Shown here in pieces: positions 1 to 9,012 of a DNA stretch of 64,000 bases. The DNA is taken from assembly GCF_000142905.1 (NCBI RefSeq), contig NW_013657675.1, positions 255,122 through 319,121 of the forward strand, read 5' to 3'. The notes below the pieces were generated by a model that was not told the origin of the DNA, made no database searches, and was given only the letters and a program-made list of their open reading frames with translations. This stretch comes from Thecamonas trahens ATCC 50062. Lineage: Eukaryota; Apusozoa; Apusomonadida; Apusomonadidae. Position 1 is the stretch's first letter. The number at the start of each line of letters is the position of its first letter. Made by a program: the position numbers and the translations under genes.

Positions 1-93
1 CCCACCTTCCACCACCCGCCACCTGCGACCTTTTTTTGGGCAGCCATCGAACAACAGCTCCTCACCCACCCCACCCTTGGACTTGCGCAGAAC
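1..93 (+). promoter_or_regulatory. 5' flank of UBA1
   Basis: Short pyrimidine-rich leader before the UBA1 ATG, dominated by CCACC and CACCC words. No TATA box or other recognisable promoter element is visible, and the true promoter probably lies partly outside the window. Confidence 0.4.
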
Positions 94-3000
94 ATGTCGG
101 CTGCTGCTGCTTCGGCGTCCAATGCGGGTGCGTCCAACGCAGGTGGAAACGTGGAGATCGACGAGGACCTCCAATCGCGCCAGCTGGCGGTGTACGGGCG
201 TGAGGCCATGATGCGGCTCGCCAAGTCCAAGGTGCTCATCACGGGCATGGACGGGCTCGGAGCTGAGATTGCCAAGAACGTGATTCTGGCCAACGTCGGC
301 AGCGTGACACTCCACGATACGGCCGAAGTTGCCATTGCTGACCTTGGAGCTCACTTTTACCTCAAGGAGGAGGATGTGGGCAAGAACCGTGCCGAGGCGT
401 GCCTGGGCGAGCTGCAGGAGCTCAACCCGTCGGTGATGACTGTGGCGTCGCAGCGCGACCTCGAGCCCAAGTTCCTTGCCGAGTTCCAGATTGTGGTCTG
501 CGTCTCGACGCCGCTCGCCGAGGCCTGCCGCATCAACGAGTACTGCCGGTCTGCGCGCCCGCCGATTGCCTTTGTCTACACCTCTGCATACGGCCTTGCC
601 GGCGCGGCGTTCTCGGACTTTGGCCCCGACTTTCCGGTCTTTGACTGGTCGGGCGAGGCCAAGAAGTCTGCGATTGTGGCCAAGATCAGCCAGGCGAACC
701 CTGCGGTGGTGACGTGCGTGTTTGACAAGAACGACCCGCACTCGCGACACGACCTTGCCGAGGGCGAGGTTGTCGAGTTTGCCGAGGTCAAGGGTATGAC
801 CGAGCTCAACGGCAACGCGTACACGGTGAAGGAGGTGATCAATCCGTGGATGTTCTCGATCGAGGTCGACACGACCGGCTTTGGCGAGTACTTTGACGGC
901 GGCCTGGTGACCGAGAAGCGCATGCCGCGCTTTATTCCGTTCCGCTCGCTCCGCGAGACGCTGCACTCGCCGGGCGAGTTCCTTGTTTCGGACTGGGGCA
1001 AGTGGGGCCGCCCGGCCCTGCTCCACCTCGCGCTGCAGGCGCTCGACGCGTACCGGACCGAGCACGGAGGCGCTTACCCTGCGCCCGGCGACGCCGCGGC
1101 CGGCGACGCCGTCGTGGCCGCTGCCACCGAGCTCAACGCTGCCAAGCTCGCCGACCTCGATGCCGAGGCCGCGCGGCTGGAGGCGCAGAGCAAGGCGCTG
1201 GGCGCGGCGCTCGATGCCATGGACGCTGCGGCGCTCGGCCTCGACGTCGAGGGCTCGCCCGAGGCTGCGGCTGGGCTGAGCGCGGCGCGCACTGAGGTCG
1301 AGGCGCAGCTCAAGGCTGTCCGCGACCGGCAGGGCGCCATGGGCTGGGAGCGCATCGACGAAGTCGACGAGGCCACGCTGCGGAGCGTGGCATCGGGCTC
1401 GTCGGCCGTCCTCAACGCCATGGCCGCCTTTCTGGGCGGGCTCGTCGGGCAGGAGGTGGTCAAGGCCGGAACGTCCAAGTACATGCCGCTCAACCAGTGG
1501 TACCACTTTGACGCGCTCGAGTCGCTGCCGGCCGAGGCTGTCGACCCGGCCAGCCTTGCGCCGCGCGGCTCGCGGTACGACGCCATGACTGCGGTCTACG
1601 GCGCCGAGCTGGTGGAGAAGATCCGCAACCTCAAGTACTTCCTTGTGGGCTCGGGCGCGCTTGGCTGCGAGTACCTCAAGAACTTTGCTCTCACCGGCGT
1701 GGGCACCGGCCCCGACGGCGAGGTTATTGTCACTGACGACGACGTCATCGAGCGGTCGAACCTCTCGCGGCAGTTCCTCTTCCGCAACTGGCACGTCAAG
1801 AAGTCCAAGTCGCTGAGCGCGTCCGAGGCGGCGATGGCCATGAACCCGGAGTTCAAGGTCAAGGCTCTGCAGGAGCGGGTCTCGCCGGACACCGAGAACA
1901 TTTTCAACGATGCGTTCTGGTCCTCGCTCTCGGGCGTGTGCAACGCGCTCGACAACATCAAGGCGCGGCTGTACGTCGACGAGCGGTGCGTGTTCTACGG
2001 CAAGTCGCTCCTCGAGTCGGGCACGCTCGGGCCCAAGTGCAACACTCAGGTTGTCGTCCCGCACCTGACCGAAAACTACGGCGCGTCGCGCGACCCGCCG
2101 GAGCGCGAGGCCCCGCAGTGCACCATCCACAACTTTCCGCACACCATCGAGCACTGCCTCGTGTGGGCCAAGTCGGAGTTTACTGGCCTCTTTGAGACCT
2201 CGCCGGCCGAGGCGCAGAAGGTCCTCGACCTCGGTTCAGTCGATGCCTACGTCGAGACGATGCAGGCTTCGGGCGCCGGCATCGGTGACATCCTCAACAA
2301 CCTGCGTGGTGACGAGACATGGGGCGGCGGCGTGACCGACATGCTCAACGACGTCCCGGCGTCGTACGACGACTGCGTCAAGTGGGCCCGCCACAAGTGG
2401 CAGATCTACGCCTCAAACATGATCCGCCTCCTCATCCACGTCTTCCCCGAGGACATGCTCACCTCTGAGGGCGGCCGGTTCTGGACTGCGCCCAAGCGCT
2501 TCCCCACCCCGCTCGAGTTTGACCTCGCTGACGACATGACCTTCCAGTTCCTCCGTGCCGCCTCGCTCCTCCGGGCCTCCACCTTTGGCATCAACAAGCC
2601 GGCGTCGGTGACCCGCGAGACCATTGCCGCTGCCCTCGCCTCGTACTCTGAGCCTGCCTTTGACCCCGCGGCGCTCGGCGACGTCAAGATCGAGTCGGAC
2701 CCCAACGCTGAGGCCGGCGCCGCCGAGGGCACCGACGACGACATCTCCACCGTCGTCGCCGCCATTGCGCCCATCCCCGAGGTCAAGGCCAAGACCACCA
2801 CCCTCTACCCGGAGGTGTTCGAAAAGGACGATGACACCAACCACCACATCGCCTTTATCCAGGCCCTCGGCTGCCTCCGCGCCCGCGCTTACGCCATCGC
2901 CGAGGTCGACATGCTCAAGGCCAAGCTCCTCGCCGGAAACATCATTCCGGCCATCGCCACCGCCACCGCCATGGCTGCAGGCTGCTGCATGTTTGAGCTG

Positions 3001-3546
3001 GTCAAGCTCGCCCAGGGCCTCCCCGTCGACGCCTACCGCAACTCGTTCTTCAACCTCGGCGTCATGGCCTTTTCTGCCGCCGACCCCATGCCGCCGGCCA
3101 AGATCACCTCTCGCCAGGAGACCATCAAGCCCGACCCCGAGAACTACCCGGACTATGAGGAGGAGCGCGACATCATCGCCTTCCCCGACCCGCACACCGC
3201 ATGGGACGCCGTTGTCATCGACATTGGCGCCGCAGGCACCGTCGCCGACGTCCTCGCCTACTTTGACTCGCACAACCTCTCGGTCATGTCCATCGCCGTC
3301 AACGGCGGCCTCATCTACCGCGCAGGCGCCTCGGGCGACGCCGTCAAGGGCAACGTCTTTGTCGACCACGTTGCCGAGAAGGTCGGCGCAGACGCCTCGC
3401 GCGGCTTTGTCGTCATCGAGCCGCTCTGCGAAGGCGCCGACATGCAGGAGATCGAGTTCCCGCCGCTGGTCCTGGTCAAGGTCTCGGACGGCTACGCCCT
3501 CTCCCGCACCGCCACCACGTCGATGGGCAAGCCTGTGGATGCGTAA
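94..3546 (+). CDS. UBA1: Ubiquitin-activating enzyme E1
   Basis: Uninterrupted 1150-residue E1, which adenylates ubiquitin with ATP, forms a thioester on its own cysteine and passes ubiquitin to E2 enzymes. The N-terminal ThiF-like repeat starts near residue 28 (RQLAVYGREAM). The active adenylation domain has the nucleotide loop GSGALG at about 519-524 and RQFLFRNW a little further on. The catalytic cysteine is Cys676 in APQCTIHNFP, matching the PxCTLxNFP motif of the family. A ubiquitin-fold domain follows at the C-terminus. The protein is about 90 residues longer than human UBA1 (1058, from memory); much of the excess is an Ala/Glu-rich, probably helical insertion at about 340-430. The ATG is the first in the frame after a pyrimidine-rich leader. 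The stop overlaps a GTAAGT word, but no downstream exon is apparent. Confidence 0.97.
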   Translation: MSAAAASASNAGASNAGGNVEIDEDLQSRQLAVYGREAMMRLAKSKVLITGMDGLGAEIAKNVILANVGSVTLHDTAEVAIADLGAHFYLKEEDVGKNRAEACLGELQELNPSVMTVASQRDLEPKFLAEFQIVVCVSTPLAEACRINEYCRSARPPIAFVYTSAYGLAGAAFSDFGPDFPVFDWSGEAKKSAIVAKISQANPAVVTCVFDKNDPHSRHDLAEGEVVEFAEVKGMTELNGNAYTVKEVINPWMFSIEVDTTGFGEYFDGGLVTEKRMPRFIPFRSLRETLHSPGEFLVSDWGKWGRPALLHLALQALDAYRTEHGGAYPAPGDAAAGDAVVAAATELNAAKLADLDAEAARLEAQSKALGAALDAMDAAALGLDVEGSPEAAAGLSAARTEVEAQLKAVRDRQGAMGWERIDEVDEATLRSVASGSSAVLNAMAAFLGGLVGQEVVKAGTSKYMPLNQWYHFDALESLPAEAVDPASLAPRGSRYDAMTAVYGAELVEKIRNLKYFLVGSGALGCEYLKNFALTGVGTGPDGEVIVTDDDVIERSNLSRQFLFRNWHVKKSKSLSASEAAMAMNPEFKVKALQERVSPDTENIFNDAFWSSLSGVCNALDNIKARLYVDERCVFYGKSLLESGTLGPKCNTQVVVPHLTENYGASRDPPEREAPQCTIHNFPHTIEHCLVWAKSEFTGLFETSPAEAQKVLDLGSVDAYVETMQASGAGIGDILNNLRGDETWGGGVTDMLNDVPASYDDCVKWARHKWQIYASNMIRLLIHVFPEDMLTSEGGRFWTAPKRFPTPLEFDLADDMTFQFLRAASLLRASTFGINKPASVTRETIAAALASYSEPAFDPAALGDVKIESDPNAEAGAAEGTDDDISTVVAAIAPIPEVKAKTTTLYPEVFEKDDDTNHHIAFIQALGCLRARAYAIAEVDMLKAKLLAGNIIPAIATATAMAAGCCMFELVKLAQGLPVDAYRNSFFNLGVMAFSAADPMPPAKITSRQETIKPDPENYPDYEEERDIIAFPDPHTAWDAVVIDIGAAGTVADVLAYFDSHNLSVMSIAVNGGLIYRAGASGDAVKGNVFVDHVAEKVGADASRGFVVIEPLCEGADMQEIEFPPLVLVKVSDGYALSRTATTSMGKPVDA

Positions 3547-3671
3547 GTGGCTGCTTATCATGCCATCATTGAACGAGTGACCTGTGTTGCCTCCCCCCCA
3601 TGGCTGTGCCCTTGTGTGCGTGTCACCCACCTGCCTGCCCAGCTTTTGCAACCCCCACCCCACTCTCCACC

Positions 3672-6522
3672 ATGTCAGGCTTTGTCGGCAAGCTCAGCTT
3701 GCACGTCCTCTGGGGCCGCGACCTCTACCGCGGCCCCCAGGCGACATGACCCAGGGCCCGGCCTCGCCGTACGTCGTCGCCCGCTACGGCGGCAAGAAGC
3801 GCAAGACGCCTGTGGCGGCCGACGACGCCCAGCCGTACTGGGACACCGTGCTGACGTTCAACCTCGCCAAGACAGAGGACCAGCTGCTCGAGCTCGAGGT
3901 CCGCGACAAACGCACCCTCCGCGACAAGTCGGTCGGCTACTACGCCCTTGATCTCCGCCGCGTCCTCTCGCCCGCAGGCGCCGAGGAGTGGTTCACCCTC
4001 GGCCCGCGCCCGGGCAAGCCGGCCGAGTCTGCCCGCGGCGCCCTCTACCTCGCCATCTCCTTCTCCAAGTTTGTCGTCCGTGTTGATCGCGCCTTTGACC
4101 TCCCGCCCCCCAACCGCACCGGCAATGCCTACGCCACACTCTCGCCGCTCGATGCTGCCGTGGGCGCCGCAAGCTTCCGCGCCGGCCCTGGGTCGAGCGA
4201 CCCGCAACGCAGTCCGGACACAGGTGCCGAGCCGGGGGCCGCCGGTGCCATCGGTCGCGACACCTACGTCTACCTCCGCTACGGCTCGACCAAGGTCAAG
4301 GGCGCTGTTGTGCCCGCCTCGCTCTCGCCCGTCTACGGCGAGACCTTCCACTTTCCCTACGTCCCCGGTGCACCTTTGATCGACATCGAGCTTTGGTCGC
4401 GCGGCACACTCTCCGACTCCTCGCTTGGCAAGGTTGTTCTCTTCCTCTCTGACTTTGCTGATGGTGAGGTCGACGACTCGTGGTACCGACTCGTCCCGTG
4501 CGACGCGAGCAAGGCGGTGTCGGGCTCGCTCCGCCTCCAGGTCCAGGCCTTTACGCTCCCGGACGAGCTTGCGCCATCCTGGATGCCGGTCTCGGGCGCC
4601 GCTCCTGATGACGCCAGCCTCTTTGGCATCGCCTCGCACTCACCACCGCCGTCACCGGGCTCGGGCACTGTGCCGTCTGCCGAGCCAGCAGCTGCCGATT
4701 TCACCACATCCCATCCTGCCGAGTGGTGTGCAGCCCAGCTCCGGAGCTGGCTGGCAAGCCTCGGCCTCGAACACGCGCACGCGCACGTTGTCGCCAGCGG
4801 GGTGTCTCCCGCACAGCTCGCCGATGCATCGACCATCGACCTCGCTGCCCAGCTCGACGTCCGCATGCCCACCGCCAAGCGCGCCTTTCGCTCGCTCCAG
4901 GAGCTCAAGGTTGCCTTTGTCAAGTCTGCCCCACCAGAGCTCCTTGCCACTGCGCCGTCCCATCTAATTCTTGCCCCGTCGACGTCGCGCCCATCGTCGC
5001 TGGCATTGCCGGACGACTTGGACGTTATGACTCTCCCTTTTGCCGCCGCCGAGCCCAGCGATGTGGCCGCTAATGGCAGCGATGGGGAGGACGACGTGTG
5101 CTCGTCTTCATCGTCTTCGTTCTGGACCACCTCGTCTGATGATGACGACGATGGAGACGGCGATGGCGATGGCAGCTCTGCTGCCGCTAGCTCGGCACCG
5201 CCGACGACTCCCTCCACCACCTCACCTCTCCCCGACGCCATCCCGGCTGCGACCACCAGCAGCGGCGCCGTCGCGCTTCGCATCATTTCTGGTCGTGAGT
5301 ACGTCCATGCTTCCGGCATCGAGCTGGACAAGGCCAGCACGTACGTTGTTGCTACATGCGGCTCGGCCAAGGTCCGCTCCGTGACCGTCGCTGAAGAGTT
5401 TCTGCCCGTCTACAACACGCCGGCCTGGTTCCGCCTCGCGGACGCTGCACCTGCCCCGACGGCCGCGTCGGTATCAACTTCGACATCTTTCGGGCCAAAA
5501 CGCTCGGCTCTGAGCCTATCGGCTCGGCCTTTGTTGCTGTGGATGATCTGCCGACCAACGGCAGCGCCTATGACGGGTGGCTCGAGGTGTGTGCGCCGTC
5601 CGACGGCGATGCGGCGGGGCCGGTTATCGGCGGCCTCCGGATCCATGCTGTGGTCTCGCGGCTGCGCCTCGCGCTGCTCGCTGCGCGCGGCCTCGGCACC
5701 ACCGTCGGCGCTGCAGGAGGCCGCGAGCGTGAGCTACGGGTCTTTGCCACCCTCCGCTACGGCTCGCAGCATGCCGAGACGCCAACAGTCGACGCCGTGC
5801 GCGGTGGCCAGGTAGACTGGAACGCACCAGCCGTCGAGCTCTGCCCCGAGCCCGGCGCTACCTTTGTCACCGTCAGTGTCTGGGCCCGCGGCTCGCTCTC
5901 CAACACCCACCTTGGTTCGATTCGGCTCCCGTTGGAGCGCTTTGACGACGCCGTCCGGCACATTGGCTGGGCCTCGCTCTCCCGCCGCAAGCCGTCCGAG
6001 CCCGAGCTCGACCCACACTTTGCCCAGATCAAGATCGCCGTCGCGGCCGCCGCCCTCCCCGCCTTCGTGCTCCACTGCCGGACGCCGGTGACTCACCACG
6101 ACGACGGCGAGATCCTTGGCCAGGTCGGCGACAGCAGCTGTGGTACCGGCTCCGGCAACGACACCGACATCGACGTGGCTGCAGCCACCGCCGCCGCACG
6201 CCTTGGCCTTGCTTCGCCCAGTGGGCCTGCGCCCGACAAGCCACTGCCGTCGCTCCCACCGCGGCTGGAGAAAGCCAACTCGACGCCGGCCATGCCGCGG
6301 CCGGCCGACGGCGATTCGCCATCCGGGCACCGCCACCGCCACCGCCGCCGCCGCCGCGTTGGCTCGGGCTCAGCTGCGCGCGATCACTCGTCTCGCTCGC
6401 CGTCGTCGTCCTCGCGGCCGCGTGCACGCACCGGCTCCAAGACTGCGGCTTCTCGGGCCCGCCACGGCTCACGCGGGACTAAGGATGCGCTCAACCAATC
6501 GCGCTCGTTCTGGGACTGGTAG
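3672..6522 (+). CDS. Four-C2 plus SAM domain protein (two apparent frameshifts)
   Basis: Probable membrane- or phospholipid-binding adaptor. The start ATG sits in a good context (CCACCATGTC) and opens C2 domain 1 (KLSLHVLWGRDLY). The frame breaks in the C5 run at 3734-3738 and resumes at once with TQGPASPYVVARYGG. A second C2 domain (DTYVYLRYGSTKVKG) follows, then a SAM-like domain at about 365-430 (WLASLGLEHAHAHVV), an acidic Asp/Ser stretch, and C2 domain 3 (ALRIISGREYVHA). Domain 3 breaks at the C4 run at 5454-5457 and continues with VGINFDIFRAKTLG. C2 domain 4 (LRVFATLRYGSQH) and an Arg/His/Ser-rich tail end at FWDW. One added C at each break restores a 950-residue protein. Conserved C2 sequence on both sides argues for consensus errors rather than separate genes. 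The ligand is unknown, and calcium-binding aspartates are not obvious. Confidence 0.75.
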
Positions 6523-6674
6523 TCTGGGACATGTGTTATTTGCTCTGATCCTCACACCACCGACCAGCAACAGCCGAGAACTGTCGGCAATTGCACGAGG
6601 TGACGTGCTAGGAACCAGTCCATGTACCTGAGCAGGGACCGCACCTCGGAACTCGAGCAGGCATGTGGCGGCGG

Positions 6675-7207
6675 CTAGGCGGAGCAGATCATGCGGGCCA
6701 GCTCCTCGTAGTTGACCCATCCGTTGGGGTCGGGCTGCGCGTCTTCGACCATCGACTGCATCTCCTCGCGGTTAAACTTGTCGCCGTAGCGCGTCATGGC
6801 CTCTGTCAAGGTCTTGACCTGGATAAAGCCGGTGCCGTCCTTGTCGAAGAGCTTGAACGAGGCGATGACGTCCTCCGCCGACGGTGGCTTGGACGTCACC
6901 CGCGAGGCCATCAGCTGGCAGAACGAGTCGAACCGGATCATCCCACCCTGTCCGATCTGCTGCGCCATCTTGTTGATCTCTGCCGGCGGGTAGTTCTGGC
7001 CCAGGTCGCGCAGTGCCGCCCCGAGGTCGGCATACCGGATGCCGCCGCCCTTCTCATGGGCCGCAAACACCTGCAACATGTGTGGGGGGGCAGGGGATGA
7101 ATGTGAGTGAGTATGCATGTATGTATGTGTGTGTATGTGTGTGTGTGTGTATGTGTGTGTGCGTGTGTGTGTGTGTGTATGTATGTTTGTGTGTATATGT
7201 GTGTGTA

Positions 7208-7245
<38 letters not shown>

Positions 7246-7413
7246 GCCTGAGCACCTTGGCCGAGTGTCCCCCTCCCTCCTCCTCCCCCCTCCTCCCCTC
7301 ACCCTCCCCTCCTCCTCCCCCTCTCCCTCCTCCCCCCCCCCTCCCTCCCACTCCCCCCCTCCCCTCCTTTCACATACTGCACGGTACTCATTCATCTGCT
7401 CGTCGTCGGCCAT
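6675..7413 (-). CDS. EF-hand protein, calmodulin/myosin light chain-like
   Basis: Two exons. Exon 1 (7378-7413) encodes 12 residues starting MADDEQMNEYRA and ends at a GTATGT donor. Exon 2 (6675-7070) follows a TTGCAG acceptor in phase 0, giving 143 residues. The fold is calmodulin-like: ALRDLGQNYPPAEIN resembles the second helix of EF-hand 1, and FKLFDKDGTGFIQVK is EF-hand 3. The calcium loops look poor. Loop 1 is HEKGGG, loop 3 ends in Thr where Glu is expected at position 12, and loop 4 (AQPDPNGWVNYEE) has altered spacing. This suggests a light-chain-type structural subunit that binds little calcium. The intron (7071-7377) holds a CA/TG repeat and a G-rich tract in the sense direction. It is divergent from the SHIPPO-like gene and convergent with the C2/SAM gene. 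Confidence 0.82.
7101..7246. repeat. (TG)n microsatellite, interrupted by TATG
   Basis: About 145 bp of TG dinucleotides with TATG interruptions, ending in an uninterrupted run of roughly 15 TG units. It lies inside the intron of the EF-hand gene, close to the acceptor, and reads as CA repeats in the sense of that gene. It generates several spurious Val/Cys and Thr/His open frames that I discard. Confidence 0.97.
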
Positions 7414-7489
7414 GGTGCTCTGCAGGCGTCAAGTCTTACCACAGTTCACCCTCCACCAGCAGACCACCCACCACCCGCAAGCGGCAGTT

Positions 7490-7554
7490 ACCACCACCAC
7501 CACCAACCACCACCACCACCACCACCACCACCACCAACCACCACCACCACCACC
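7490..7554. repeat. (CAC)n trinucleotide repeat
   Basis: A run of CAC/ACC triplets with two CAA interruptions in the 232-bp region between the divergent EF-hand (-) and SHIPPO-like (+) genes. It is probably intergenic or 5' UTR, and the His/Pro/Thr frames over it are low-complexity artefacts. Confidence 0.9.
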
Positions 7555-7645
7555 GTTACACCCCACCTCACCCCACCCCACTTCACCACCACACTCCCCT
7601 CCCTCCTGAACAAAGCCCCTCTTACTCCCTCCCGGCCACACCGCC

Positions 7646-8538
7646 ATGACCGCCCCACCCGCCGTGTACGCCACCTGTACCTCCCTCCCCCCCTCCCCAC
7701 GCATACACATCACTCACATCACTCACATCGGCCTCATCCAGCTTTGCCTTTGAGGACCTCTCAGACTCCACGTCAAGCAGACAGACAGAGCCGATGCGCG
7801 CTCGGCGTACCGGACGCACGACTCCGGCCGAGGCAGAGTACGATGACGCCTCAACGGTCCTCTCATCATCGGCTGCATGGGCATCCGAGTCGGCGGCGAG
7901 CACGCACTCGCTGCTGACAATGACAAAGTCCACAGGTGCGCTGCCAGGAGAGACCAAGTTTGAGCGTTCGCTTCAGCGGACGCCACGGCGGTCGTCGCAG
8001 AGTACGCCGCGGGCGCGGGCGCGGGCACGGGCGCGGTCGAGATCAAGCGCAAGCCCCGACACAACCCCTCGGCCCCGCTCGCGGCCGCGTGCCGCGGTGT
8101 CCACTGTCCGCACAAAGCGATCACGGACATCGTACAAAGCATTCGCGGCCGGGCTGGATGAGAGGATGAAAGCACGGACCGGCCCGCGAGTTGTCGACAA
8201 CAGCGCCACAAGGTGGATCCGTCGCCGCCGCCCGCCGCCGCCGTCGCTTGACGGCGCCGCCAAGCCTGGAAACTGGCAGGCGACGCCCGGGCCGGGCGAC
8301 TACGCTGACGGCGCTGCCGCATCGACGCTCTCCAAGCGTCTCGATGCCGCAGACCGGACGCAGGCCGACCGACAAGCGGCGTGCCGCGCTCCTCGCGTGG
8401 CGAAAGACATCAACGCCGGGCCCGGGCGCGTACCGCAACGCCGCGCCGTCGACGCTCAAGCCGTCGTCAACCGGCGTCTCCATCCCGCGATCGGCGCTCT
8501 CGTCGCATGCAGCCTTTGACTGGGCCAAGTTTGGATGA
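7646..8538 (+). CDS. SHIPPO/ODF3-repeat-like protein (frameshifted)
   Basis: Proposed two-exon gene. Exon 1 (7646-7665, MTAPPA plus two bases) ends at a GTACGC donor like those of neighbouring genes. Exon 2 starts at 7742 after CATCCAG and reads FAFEDLSDSTSS. Two copies of the Pro-Gly-Pro motif of the SHIPPO family are present (TPGPGDYADG and TPGPGAYRNA). Such proteins decorate sperm tails and flagella as outer-dense-fibre or microtubule-inner proteins. The two motifs lie in different frames. The frame changes between about 8315 and 8345, consistent with one extra base or two missing ones, the opposite sense to the other breaks in the window. The gene ends at DWAKFG and would encode about 271 residues, many of them Arg/Ser/Pro. 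Exon 1 is inference, while the repeats are seen directly. Confidence 0.62.
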
Positions 8539-9012
8539 TGTGGACCTGCGGCTAGTGCTGCAATCAGCGCCCGTCCGCACAAGATCCGCCCTCTCCCGCA
8601 CTTTGTCCCCATCGAACGAACAGCTGAAGTTGCGGAAGGAAAGAGTCTAGACCGAGCGCGGGTCCCGGCAGGCAGCCGGAACTACAGGCTCGCCTTGATT
8701 GTCCGCATCACTGTCAACCGTCCTCTTCCCGCACGCCGATCTGCGGCAAACCATTCAAAGCAGAACCCTTACCTGTCCTCCCTAGCCGTACCCTGTACCT
8801 TGGAACCGCTTTGCCTCCCACTACAGGCCCGGCGGCATTGGGCGAGTCGGCTAGGTGGCCGAGCTGAGCCGCACTTGAAGGTACACACGTGCTGGACATT
8901 GGATACGCGAAAACGTTTCGCCTCCCTTTTTTTGCTCCACCACCGACGCACACCTCTCCGTCTCACAGGGGAGGCACGTCCTTTCTCCTCTTCTTCCGCA
9001 CCGCTGTCCACC
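8539..9012. other. Intergenic region before the CDC14-like gene
   Basis: 474 bp between the SHIPPO-like stop and the candidate first exon of the CDC14-like gene. It is less GC-skewed than the flanking coding DNA. I see no convincing coding frame, RNA gene, TATA box or repeat in it. Confidence 0.5.

Noticed and set aside
3541-3550. GTAAGT overlapping the UBA1 stop codon, a possible splice donor
   Set aside because: The C-terminal ubiquitin-fold domain is already complete and no continuing exon in phase was seen before the next gene.
2413-3663. 416-codon antisense frame opposite the UBA1 3' half
   Set aside because: It mirrors the codon bias of UBA1 (GC-rich third positions keep the reverse frame open), is Gly/Val/Asp-rich and has no domain.
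7013-7713. Overlapping Cys/Val-, His/Thr- and Trp/Gly-rich small proteins
   Set aside because: They are translations of the TG microsatellite, the CAC repeat and the C-rich tract.
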